A stretch of 64,000 nucleotides of DNA, taken from the NCBI GenBank assembly GCA_021234155.1, contig JAJEKV010000042.1, positions 4,056,995 to 4,120,994 of the forward strand, read 5' to 3'. The position numbers and the translations under genes were made by a program. Positions 20,944-29,741 of this stretch are shown piece after piece. The notes beneath the pieces are model-generated. The model was not told the origin of the DNA and made no database searches. It was given only the letters and a program-made list of their open reading frames with translations. This DNA is from Isoetes taiwanensis (Eukaryota; Streptophyta; Lycopodiopsida; Isoetales; Isoetaceae). Every line of letters begins with the position of its first letter. Positions within the stretch are counted from its first letter, which is position 1.

Positions 20944-22628
20944 CTCACGGCTTATCAACTTTGGGTTGCCAATGGCAAACAAGGCCCACGACCTGTTTTG
21001 AGAAAGCCACCACGGCCACCTCAATAACAGCGACCTCAGCAGGCAGCATCCTCCTCCACTTCCATGGATCAACAAGCTCAAGAAGAAATATATCAGGCAC
21101 TAAACCCTCTGGTGCAGCAGTCAAATTGGGTTGATTTGGTTTCACGCCAGACCAGGGCTTCACGCCCCTTGACCATCATCCCTCACGACACGCAACCAGC
21201 TTTTGCTGTCGACACGGTTCCTCGTGAAGAAGAAAAAAAGGTCCACTTCGCGCCCGACTTGGATAAACTCATGCCTCACGTCATGCCCAAGATGAGACAG
21301 AGTATTCTCAAACTCATGCAGGCTGCTGAAGGCCGAACGCTTGCAAATGTTCATGCAACAACACGAGCTCAGTAGCATCAGGAGGCACCTTCGTCATCTA
21401 AAAGCCTACGCTCTCAGACATATCCTAATATTGCTGCAGAGGTGGAGCTTCTCAAAGAGGTTTCTGCTTCTTTGCCTCAGACTCCTGCCCCTTGGATCCA
21501 GCTGATCCATTTTCTCATGTTCCTTTGGAATTTCAAGAAGAGCTTGCAAAAATCAAAATTCCCTTGAGCCTTGCCACCATTTTGAAACTTTGTCCTGCTC
21601 TCAAAGACCAGTTACCACTTCCCACTGTACTGGTTGGAGCCGTGGCAACATCAACACCCACGGTGCATGCCACAGTGGGCAATTAGCACATCAATCATGT
21701 TCAAATCGATGGAGGCAGTGCTGTCAACCTCATTACTGATAAGCTCAGAAAGCAATTGGGCATCAAGCAACTCTACCGTGCCCCCTATGATATCAAGTTG
21801 GCCAATGGCCATATCACGAGATCTCCGGGCGTCACACCTCTTCTTCACATTATCATTGGTGATCTCAAATTTCCTTTGGAATTTGGAGTTTTGGAAAGCT
21901 GACGAAGATCCGGGTGACTATGAAATGCTGGTAGGCAGACCATTTCTCCGCCAGGCTAAAAGTATTCATTACTGGGCCACGGACCAACTTGTCATTACTG
22001 ATAGTCATCTCAATTGCTACTATGGATTTGGAAACTGGCAAATTAATCTCTGTTGAAAATGCTGAACCTTCCATCTCGGATACTGATTCTGAAGAAGCAC
22101 AAAATATCTACCATGTTCAGGCTCCACCAGCGACTCTCATCCTACCCAGAGTATGCTGATTCCTGGGGAGAGATGACTCTTGATCAGGACCAGGCTGTCG
22201 CAGCTCTGCTTGACCCTTACCTGGCTCCTTGTAATAGAATTCAACATCTTGACCATTTTTCTGACACGGCACTTCCTTCCGACACTGTGGATGTTCATGC
22301 TGTCATGAAGCAACCTCCGCTTGATGACACTCAGCAGCCTCTTTTCTTCACCACTCAAAATGCTCCTCCTCCAGTCATGCTCCAACCTCCTGCTCATATC
22401 GTTCAGGACACGGAGGTTGTCCCCCATATTCAAACCCCTGAGGTGGAAGTCGTGGACATCGGCAACAATCAACCCGTCCGTTTAGCTGCCAATCTTCCAC
22501 CAAATTATGTCACACTATTCAAAAAATTCAAACATATTTTTGCATGGAGCTATAAAGACCTTCGTGGTATCAAAAAAGAATTGGGGGAACTCACCATTCC
22601 CACCAAACTTGACGCACGCCCAATCTAG
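20944..22628 (+). pseudogene. Gypsy gag-pol junction and protease, broken
   Basis: The gag frame continues past 20943 with stops at 21025 and 21373. A +/-1 shift near 21490 leads into DPADPFSHVPLEFQEELAKI and, after a TAG at 21684, the aspartic protease core HVQIDGGSAVNLITDKL (catalytic D in DGGS). A second shift near 21890 leads to DYEMLVGRPFLRQAKSIHYW, the protease C-terminal region. A third begins at about 22053 with a linker that runs into ANLPPNYVTLFKKFKHIFAW just before the reverse transcriptase; it stops at TAG 22626. At least three frameshifts and four stops make it non-functional. Confidence 0.88.
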
Positions 22629-23032
22629 CAACGGCAGTACCGGCTCAACCCCAATTATCATGACCGTGTCAAGGCCGAAATTGACAAGCTTTTAGCTGCT
22701 GGCTTGATTTATGAGGTCAAACACTCAGAGTGGGTGAGCCCCATTGTCATTGCTCTCAAGCACAAGGTAAGATCCGCGTTTGTGTGGACTATCGGAAACT
22801 CAATCAGGCCACGGAGCGTAATCACTTCCCGCTTCCCTTCACAGACCAGGTTCTGGAAGAGGTTGTTGGTCATGAGATGTACTCTTTCATGGATGGTTTT
22901 TCCGGATACAATCAAATTTCTATCAAGGAAGAAGATCAACTCAAAACTACTTTCACCACCCCGTGGGGCACTTTTGCTTACAAGGTGGTTCCTTTTGGTT
23001 TGTCAAACTCTCCGTCCATGTTTTAGCGCATC
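22629..23032 (+). pseudogene. Gypsy reverse transcriptase, N-terminal half, broken
   Basis: After the TAG at 22626 the frame reads YRLNPNYHDRVKAEIDKLLA and SEWVSPIVIALKHK, shifts near 22765, and continues RVCVDYRKLNQATERNHFPL, DQVLEEVVGHEMYSFMDGFS, TTFTTPWGTFAYKVVPFGLS. It then hits TAG at 23024 exactly where the family has Gln (F-Q-R). Standard Ty3/gypsy RT fingers/palm. Confidence 0.92.
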
Positions 23033-25285
23033 ATGCTCTCTGTCTTCCATGACTATATGAAGGATAAACCCTTTCTCCAGATTTTTCAAGACGACTTTTC
23101 AGCCTACAGCTCCATGGATGATCACCTGGAGAAGTTAGAGCTGGTCTTTCAAAAATGTGATGAGTCTGGCATCAGTCTCAATCCCGAGAAATGCACCTTT
23201 TGCGTCACCTCTGGTGTTCTTTTGGGTCATGTGGTTAGTAAAGAAGGAATCACCACGGATCCTGCTAAAATCAGTTGTGTACTGAAGGCTCAAGCACCAT
23301 CTAATATTAAAGAGACACGTTCCTTCCTGGGTAAGGTCAATTACTATTCCACCTTCATTCCAGGACTTGCGGCTATTGCTGATCCCATTCATAAACTCAT
23401 GGGTGATGAATCCACTTGGGCTTGGAATCCCCAGGCGGAAGCTGCCTTCCAGAAGTTGAAGCTGTTGTTTACCCAGGCCCCGGTACTTGTTCCTCCTCAA
23501 TGGGACAAGCCTTTTCACGTTCATGTCGATGTCTCAGCTTTTGCCATTGGTGCTGTTCTCTCTCAGGCATATGACGAGCACACGGATAAACCTATCCGCT
23601 ATGCCAGCAGAAAACTCAATCCTGCTGAGCGCAATTACTCAGCCACGGAGCGGGAAGCCTTGGGTTTAGTTTTCTGTGTCCAACGTTTCCGTCATTATTT
23701 GTTGGGAAGCAAGATCAAGTTCTTCATTGATCATCAAGCACTTCTTTATCTGATCAACAAAGCTACGCCTACGAGTCGCATTGCTCGTTGGGTCCTCCTT
23801 CGGCAAGAATTCGCTCCCTTCAAAATTGTTCATAAGGCAGGCAAATCTCATATTGTGCCAGATTATCTCTCATGCATCCACACAGACGATCCCTCCACAG
23901 GTGTTTCGGATGCCTTTCCAGACGCCCAACTATTCTTGGTCACAGCCACGCCCCATTGGTTTCACAACTTTCAGCAATATCTCCTTACTGGAGCTCTTCC
24001 CTCAGACGATCCCACGCTCTCTCCAGAAAAGCTTCATTCACGCCACCGTCAGTTTCTCCGTGAGGTCCGTGACTACACCAGGGTTGCGGGCCATCTGTAC
24101 AAACGCGGCAAAGACATGGTCCTTCGTCGCTGTGTTCTCCCTCATGAGGTGCCCGATATCGTTCGACAAGCCCATGAAGGGCTTGGTGGTGGTCATTTCA
24201 GTGGTGACACTACGGCACGCAAAATTCTTCTGGCAGGCTACTTCTGGCCCACGCTCTTCAAGGATGCTCACGCCCACGCCCGCACGTGTGATGTCTGTCA
24301 GCGTGTGGGTCGGCCCACGGCCCGTGACGCTCTCCCTTTGATGCCGGTCGCCACACCACTTCCCTTCAGCAAATGGGGAATGGACTTTGTGGGGTCCATG
24401 GATCCACCTGCGCGGCACACCCGTGCCCGCTACATTTTGGTTATCACTGATTATGCTACAAAATGGGCGGAGGCCTGTGCACTTCCGGACAACACTGTGG
24501 CCAGTGCGGCCAAAGTCCTCTACACGCACATCATCACGCGTTTTGGCTGTCCCACGGAACTTGTCAGTGATCGTGGAGTTCATTTTGTTAATCACACCAT
24601 CAAGGAGCTGATGGATTATTTACAGATACATCACCGAAAAAGCACACCTTACTATCCTCAAGGGAATGGTTTGGCTGAAAGCACAAACAAAACTCTCATC
24701 ACTATTCTGAAGAAAATCTGTGATGCCTCTCGCATGGATTGGCAAGAAAAATTGCCTACTGTTCTTTGGGCTTACAACACAAGTTTCAAAATTGCTACTG
24801 GCCACACTCCTTTCAAGTTGGTCTATGGTCAAGAAGCTCTCATGCCCTTTGAATATGTCCTTCCGACTCTTCGTTTCCAACTTGCTACAGCCCATAATCC
24901 TCCTGCAACTCTTAAAGAACGGGTTTATCAACTTGAACAGTTGGATGAACTTAGGAGAGATGCTTATATTCGTGTTCTTCATGGCCAACAATTGCGGAAA
25001 TCCTTGCATGACAAACATCTTAAGGCCAAAACATTTAACGAAGGAGATTTGGTTTTACTCTATGATTCCAGATACAAAAATTTCCCAGGCAAGTTAAAGT
25101 TTCGGTGGCTTGGTCCTTATCAAATTCTTCAAGTTGTTCAACCGAGTGTTTTCAAGCTTGCTGAGTTAGATGGAACACCATTACCTACTCTGGTTAATGG
25201 CTTTCGCCTCAAACAATTTCATACAGACGACACACAACATTCTGGAACTCAAAACGCAGATACAGATTCGGAACACAGTGAGTAA
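23033..25285 (+). CDS. pol: Gypsy pol: RT C-terminal half, RNase H and integrase
   Basis: A 750-codon open frame; its apparent ATG is internal to pol. Residues 18-21 FQDD are the RT catalytic Y/FxDD. RNase H starts near residue 162 (HVHVDVSAFAIGAVLSQ, catalytic Asp). The integrase HHCC zinc domain is near residues 380-425 (HEGLGGGH...CDVCQ) and the catalytic core has D, D and E in GMDFVG, SDRGVHF and NGLAEST, with 35 residues between the last two. A C-terminal GPY-type module (KFRWLGPYQILQVV) follows; there is no chromodomain. The catalytic residues are all present, so this half may be younger or less damaged than the upstream half, but it cannot be expressed as a normal polyprotein. Confidence 0.93.
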   Translation: MLSVFHDYMKDKPFLQIFQDDFSAYSSMDDHLEKLELVFQKCDESGISLNPEKCTFCVTSGVLLGHVVSKEGITTDPAKISCVLKAQAPSNIKETRSFLGKVNYYSTFIPGLAAIADPIHKLMGDESTWAWNPQAEAAFQKLKLLFTQAPVLVPPQWDKPFHVHVDVSAFAIGAVLSQAYDEHTDKPIRYASRKLNPAERNYSATEREALGLVFCVQRFRHYLLGSKIKFFIDHQALLYLINKATPTSRIARWVLLRQEFAPFKIVHKAGKSHIVPDYLSCIHTDDPSTGVSDAFPDAQLFLVTATPHWFHNFQQYLLTGALPSDDPTLSPEKLHSRHRQFLREVRDYTRVAGHLYKRGKDMVLRRCVLPHEVPDIVRQAHEGLGGGHFSGDTTARKILLAGYFWPTLFKDAHAHARTCDVCQRVGRPTARDALPLMPVATPLPFSKWGMDFVGSMDPPARHTRARYILVITDYATKWAEACALPDNTVASAAKVLYTHIITRFGCPTELVSDRGVHFVNHTIKELMDYLQIHHRKSTPYYPQGNGLAESTNKTLITILKKICDASRMDWQEKLPTVLWAYNTSFKIATGHTPFKLVYGQEALMPFEYVLPTLRFQLATAHNPPATLKERVYQLEQLDELRRDAYIRVLHGQQLRKSLHDKHLKAKTFNEGDLVLLYDSRYKNFPGKLKFRWLGPYQILQVVQPSVFKLAELDGTPLPTLVNGFRLKQFHTDDTQHSGTQNADTDSEHSE

Positions 25286-25400
25286 GCAGCATATTTCTAT
25301 TTATATATATGGCGCATACAAAAACAAAAGGTGGGCATTGCCCATATATATCCGCTATGGGCTGAGCCCTATTTACAAAATCCTAAGTTAAAAGGTGCCC

Positions 25401-25640
25401 CTACTCCGAGTTTGGAGCAGAGGTTATACGGAGCACATGGTAGAGGCAGCAAGCAGGATCCCAGCGGAGATGGATCACCACCTCCATATCATCAGTCATG
25501 GGATCGGGATGCTCAGCCATCCCGCCACACCAGCCATCCATTGGAATGCCGCGGTTACGACACTTCCACAGATCCAGAGCGTTCATTCTAGCAGTCACCC
25601 ACTCCTGGCAATTGCGCGGCATAGTGTACTCGTTGTCCAT
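25401..25640 (-). CDS. Short antisense ORF in the gypsy element, own TATA box
   Basis: 79 codons on the - strand from the ATG at 25640, beginning MDNEYTMPRNCQEWVTARM and containing Trp/Cys-rich sequence (WKCRNRGIPMDGWCGG, LRWDPACCLYHVLR). The frame is also open upstream. A TATATAA box on the same strand (25686-25680) lies about 40 bp before the ATG, consistent with transcription starting a few bases upstream of it. Composition looks protein-coding but I recognise no domain. Antisense extra ORFs between pol and the 3' LTR are known from some plant Ty3/gypsy (Tat/Retand-type) elements; equating them is inference. Confidence 0.5.
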   Translation of the reverse strand: MDNEYTMPRNCQEWVTARMNALDLWKCRNRGIPMDGWCGGMAEHPDPMTDDMEVVIHLRWDPACCLYHVLRITSAPNSE

Positions 25641-25679
25641 CGCTGCAAACTGATGTCTCAGCCACAACCACTGCTCATC

Positions 25680-25686
25680 TTATATA
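25680..25686 (-). promoter_or_regulatory. TATA box of the antisense ORF
   Basis: GGCTATATAAGATG on the - strand, upstream of the antisense ORF. Confidence 0.5.
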
Positions 25687-25699
25687 GCCCAACCGCTTA

Positions 25700-26440
25700 A
25701 AGCTCTGCTGATGTGGACCAATCACAAATTTGCTAACGTGGTTGCAATGCAAGGCCATTTCTAATTCCAGAATCTTTTCTCCCGCCGCATATCTAGCCAT
25801 GGTACCTTCCGACACTTCCTTTTTATGATATCCCACTTCGAGTTGCCTGCATTAAATGCTCTTTCTTCCTTTTATGCCCGTCTGCCATCATTATTTGTAC
25901 CCTCTACATGTTGTCACATCCTACCGTTCAATTTTTTTATCTCCACCGTTCATCTATTCTTTCTTCACTACTCGGGGACTTGGCCAAAATTTTGCCTCTC
26001 AATCGACTTCTTTCGATCTGTTGCCACCTGGCACCATCAACGGTTCCGTTTGACCTCTCATCACACCCCTTCACCACAGTCGTGTGCCCTAAAACCTTTT
26101 CGCCTCACTCCGTTTTCGTCTTCTGCTCTCCGCTCTCCGGCTTCTTTCAATCCGCTCTTCGGTTTCTTTCACTTTGATTCTTGCCATGGCTGCTTCACCC
26201 AAGTTCCCAACTCTTCAAGTTACCGCTCCCAGGGATCCGACTCTCTTTGAGTCTGTTATTTTCTCCGGCTTACGCGAAAATATATATTTTTTTTTCTAAA
26301 GTTTCGCGTAAGCGAAACCTCCAGTTTCGCTTACGCGAAAAATTTCCGATGCTGGAATTTTTTTTTGCCGTATTTTTGACGTATTATACTTCAAATTAGT
26401 GTCGCATTATTCGAATAATATGTATTGAGTATAAAACGTA
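25700..26440. promoter_or_regulatory. Divergent spacer between antisense ORF and third ORF
   Basis: No convincing gene. It separates two ORFs that point away from each other and has a TATA box at each end (25680-25686 on -, TATAAAA at 26430-26436 on +), so it may act as a two-way promoter. It contains the 17-bp-arm hairpin at 26302-26340 and an extra half-site GCTTACGCGAAAA at 26268-26280. + strand ORFs at 25825-26250 lack recognisable content. Confidence 0.4.
26302..26340. repeat. Perfect 17-bp inverted repeat, 5-base loop
   Basis: Left arm TTTCGCGTAAGCGAAAC, loop CTCCA, right arm GTTTCGCTTACGCGAAA. Each arm is itself partly palindromic. A third half-site lies at 26268-26280. Confidence 0.95.
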
Positions 26441-26462
26441 TACAGTATTGAACCTATCCCTG

Positions 26463-27653
26463 ATGTTAATCTTGCTCTCCTCATTCCACGGGATTTTTCC
26501 ACCCCTTCAAGCTATCTGGATTATGTCGTTGCCCGACGCCATTTTTTTTCTTCTAAAGTGGTATTCGGCACAAGGCAAGCTTAATGAGCCCCTTGGCAGT
26601 ACAGATTTTCTCCAGATCTGGCCTGACCTTTCCATTGAAGACAAAGGTTTACTCTGTGCTCTGTTGGTCTATGGTCTTCTCCACTGTGCTGATCCGGATT
26701 TTATTATCTTCCGCACTGTCCAGCCCATGGCTTATGTTCTTCATGATTTCTATCTGGCTGATATACAGGACAAATTCTCCGATGGGCCCAATCGCATTTT
26801 TCAAGGGAACCCTGACGCTCATTGGTTGTTATTACAAAACAATCAGTATTTACAGGATCCTGCTCAAGCAAACACTTTCAGCACTGAGTACATGCTTGAG
26901 CTTGCTCATCACCTCCCTCCGTGGCAAGCTGAGACGCTCCAACAGGTGCGGAAGAATTTATCTGACGCTGAGGATCTCCCATTTGCCCAAATTTATTTAC
27001 AACACCTGGGCGGCTACAACACGCTTCGAGCCTTTTTGGACAGTCAGACTATATCCACGGGTTGGGTTTCTCCTCCAGTGTACATTATGCTATCTGGCTC
27101 TGATTGGGATCAGTGGTGCCGTGCTCTTGATGCAGATCTTGTTCGAGAATTCAGAGAGCAGGCCCAGAAGCCCACACAAACAGGCACTGCTCATTCTCCG
27201 TATGCTTCCTTGGGTGCACCTCCACACCCCAGATATCTCACCTCTGACTGGCGTCTTCCCTTTTGGACTAAGGTCATGGAAGGTCACGCTGACTGGACTC
27301 CTGCTCAGATCTCCACAGATCTTCGATGGGATCCAGGTTTTGTTCGCCACTCTAAGTGGGAGGACGGCGCCACCTTGGAGCACACCGGAAATTGGATCTT
27401 CATCCCTAATGAACGAGGTTGGCAGACGCCTACTCACGCTGTTTGGGGTCTCGATCAATTTTTGGAGCGTGCTGCCACCTCCACGGATCCTTCTGTTCAC
27501 CGACAAGCAGGTTTTTGTGCTGCTTTAAAGTGCCTACTGTTGAGTTCTCTTGCCAGAAAGCATCCTATCTATTACTGCAACCCCAATGCCAGCGTCAGTG
27601 CCTTTTGGCCTTCAAACCTGCCTTCTCATGGAATGCCAGTTTGTCCTTGCTGA
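26463..27653 (+). CDS. Third ORF of the gypsy element, unknown function
   Basis: An open frame of nearly 400 codons between integrase and the 3' LTR, where envelope-like or extra ORFs of plant Ty3/gypsy elements sit. ATGs at 26463 and 26523 are possible starts; the latter (MSLPDAIFFLLKWYSAQ) is better placed relative to the TATAAAA at 26430. The protein is Trp/Leu/Gln-rich (LSIEDKGLLCALLVYGLLHC, YLQHLGGYNTLRAFLDSQ, DWRLPFWTKVMEGHADW, WIFIPNERGWQTPTHAVWGL). I see no signal peptide, clear transmembrane anchor or known domain, so I do not call it env. Coding character continues in another frame after about 27640 (to 27987), implying a frameshift and an original C terminus inside the 3' LTR. Confidence 0.6.
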   Translation: MLILLSSFHGIFPPLQAIWIMSLPDAIFFLLKWYSAQGKLNEPLGSTDFLQIWPDLSIEDKGLLCALLVYGLLHCADPDFIIFRTVQPMAYVLHDFYLADIQDKFSDGPNRIFQGNPDAHWLLLQNNQYLQDPAQANTFSTEYMLELAHHLPPWQAETLQQVRKNLSDAEDLPFAQIYLQHLGGYNTLRAFLDSQTISTGWVSPPVYIMLSGSDWDQWCRALDADLVREFREQAQKPTQTGTAHSPYASLGAPPHPRYLTSDWRLPFWTKVMEGHADWTPAQISTDLRWDPGFVRHSKWEDGATLEHTGNWIFIPNERGWQTPTHAVWGLDQFLERAATSTDPSVHRQAGFCAALKCLLLSSLARKHPIYYCNPNASVSAFWPSNLPSHGMPVCPC

Positions 27654-27987
27654 GGCACACCGTGCCCTTGAAGATATGGTACACTCCGGGTTTCTTATTG
27701 ACGCCCATCAAGCCATTGGTCTTAACACTCCTGAAGCTCTCACGGTACGCCAAGAACTCATTGCCAACTACCACTCTGGCGACCACCCTCATACACGCCA
27801 AGATGACTTTGACGTTGCCGGGTTTCCACCACCAGAGACTGTTCCCCCTTTTCTCACTTCGAGTGTCGTTTGGTGGGGAGTGTTAGTCCCAGACGTCCTG
27901 GTATATGACTATTCATGCACACCTCGGACCAGACCAAGAATAAGGCGCCAAATCCAGGTCAAGGTCAGTCATCAAGGCCCCTGCTGA
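27550..27987 (+). pseudogene. Third ORF, shifted C-terminal part reading into the 3' LTR
   Basis: This frame carries on from the 26463 ORF with LAEAHRALEDMVHSGFLIDA and IANYHSGDHPHTRQDDF, crosses the polypurine tract, and enters U3 of the LTR (starting 27881), where it becomes Arg-rich before stopping at 27985. In the 5' LTR the equivalent frame is longer (to 18876), since the 3' LTR has CGC-to-TGC and CGA-to-TGA changes. Confidence 0.45.
27872..27880 (+). other. Polypurine tract
   Basis: GGTGGGGAG immediately before the 3' LTR; the expected plus-strand primer. Confidence 0.8.
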
Positions 27988-28457
27988 AGACCACGTAGAA
28001 GGTCACGCCCAAGAGTCAGCCAAAGAAGAAGCCAAGAATAGACAAATGACGGGCCGTCAGCGTCAGGGTCAGCGTCAGCATGATTTCAGGCACTTCAAGA
28101 GGCACCGCCAGCATTCCTGCAAATCAGGCCTCTTTTAGGAGTCGGCACCGAGATCTGTCAGAGTATCTATATTGGGCCAAAGGCCATTGTACTATATATA
28201 TGAGTAGAGCTAGCATTCGAAGGCTAGATGAGTTTTTGTTCTTGTCTCTAGTCATTTTTCTCTCGATTGCGAGAGCTCATGTATTCTGATTGATATCAAA
28301 GAAGTTTCCTTCACATCATTGTGTTTTTCTTGTTTTTCTTTCTTCTTTCTCTTGTTCTTTTGCAAATCCCGCGTGACACAAGCTCCGAATTCTGTTTGAT
28401 CCAAGGGTCCTCACAGAGGGCTGTCTTGCGGGAGTTCCCGAACCCAGACCCTAAACA
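27881..28457 (+). mobile_element. 3' LTR of the gypsy element (577 bp)
   Basis: Starts TGTTAGTCCCAGACG, ends GACCCTAAACA. It differs from the 5' LTR by scattered, mostly C/T or G/A, changes and an extra pair of CGTCAG-type hexamers. Confidence 0.95.
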
Positions 28458-28462
28458 CTTTT

Positions 28463-29741
28463 ATCTCATTGTTAGTAGCAGTTGTGTATCTTGCTTCTGA
28501 TTATTAGTGCATTTTATCAGTAAGCATGATATTTCTTAGAATCGACCCATGAGGACATGGGTTAAATTTTAGAAGAGGAGACTGGAACAGTCCTAGGCAG
28601 TAAGAGGCCAACAATTGTACAATATTTGCACATAATGCATTTACCTTATAAATGGGCTAGTGTACCTGCCGAGAGCTTATCGTCGGGATTAAAAAACCCC
28701 GCCCTTTTGGGTTTTCGAGGAAAAACCCTAGCGATAAAATCTTGGCAAGGGGCTTGGACAACGCAAGGCTACTAAATGTCCCACAAAAAAACCCACACTC
28801 CACAGAGAATACCGAAGTCACGCATCACCCCTGGACCGGCACATCATCAACAAAATAATCAATAGAGAAAAAACCTCGAAAATGCGAGGGACCGGTCACG
28901 CGTGCATGCGACAAAAAATAACATTTACACCTCGAAAACACGAGGGGCTGGTCACGCGTGCCACGCGACAAAAAACAACATTTACAATAATATACACATT
29001 AAGGGAGGGTGGGTGGGAGTCAAAGGAGCTGCTGAGAGAGGAGAAAACACCGATGACTAGAAGTCGATGAAAGACCTGCAAGAAATCAAATGAACCAGAG
29101 CCCCAGAAAATGCATGCAATGCATGCATGCATGGGAAAGATGCATGCGCACCCATTCGAGAATACCGATCCGATGGCTTGGATCGATGGCATTCTCGAAT
29201 AAGGGCTCACATGAAAACAGACAAAAGCTCCTGACAAAAAGAGAGCTTCGTTATCAAAATGGGATCGAGGTTGAAGATATGAAGGATGGCCAAAAGGGGG
29301 ACAAGATCGAAGAAGAACATGTCACAACATGAAAATGACGCCAAACTATCAAACCAAGCAGAGAGAAGCCCCTCCCCTACCTGGTATCAAAGAAAGAGAG
29401 TCAAGGGAACTGCTGAGAGAGGAGAAAACGCCGATGAGAAGTCAATGAAGAACCTGCAAGAAATAGCGATCCCCAAATGAACCAGAACCCCAGAAAATGC
29501 ATGCATGCATGCATGAAAGAGATGCATGCTCGCCCATTCGAGAATAATGATCCGATGGCTCGGATCGATGGCGTATGTGCATGACATATATCCATGTAAG
29601 CAAAGGATTTGCAAAATGGAAGATTGATTTCTTTGTCAATACTGTAACTTTTGTAAAGCTTTTAGACCAATTTAGATCTAGCCTTAAGTTTAGACAAGAT
29701 CCCGAGTTGCCAGGAGGGTCAACTTGGTAGACTCGTCACGA
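28463..29741 (+). mobile_element. Older LTR element, 3' part, with internal duplications
   Basis: It resumes after the gypsy TSD and ends with the LTR tail AAGTTTAGACAAGATCCCG...CTCGTCAC (29690-29741) seen at 18311. Inside: a LINE-tail-like hairpin near 28690-28735 (AAAACCCCGCCC...GGGTTTTCG), a ~57-bp tandem repeat (28870-28990, with GGTCACGCGTG) and a ~190-bp sequence present twice (29010-29200 and 29398-29580, sharing GCTGAGAGAGGAGAAAAC, ATGCATGCATGCATG and CCCATTCGAGAATA). I see no genes; short ORFs fall in the repeats. Confidence 0.6.

Larger units (their letters stand above)
18711..28462 (+). mobile_element. Complete Ty3/gypsy element (9742 bp) with extra ORFs, TSD CTTTT
   Basis: Boundaries 18716-28457 are defined by two LTRs (18716-19284 and 27881-28457) and the duplication CTTTT at 18711-18715 and 28458-28462. 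Order: LTR, primer site, gag (19321-20943), protease, reverse transcriptase, RNase H, integrase (to 25285), a short antisense ORF (25640-25401), a 39-bp hairpin (26302-26340), a third sense ORF (26463-27987), polypurine tract (27872-27880), LTR. There is no chromodomain. The tRNA-Asp-like primer site, DGGS protease motif and 3' extra ORFs point to the Tat/Retand side of Ty3/gypsy. LTRs differ by roughly 15-20 substitutions plus indels by eye (about 3%). Pol is broken by stops and frameshifts. Confidence 0.95.

Noticed and set aside
19331-21378. Several ORFs in other frames across gag
   Set aside because: Shadows of the 540-codon gag frame, which has zinc knuckles and a capsid domain.
26448-27653. 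Calling the third ORF an envelope gene
   Set aside because: It is in the right position, but I see no signal peptide, transmembrane anchor or fusion motif.
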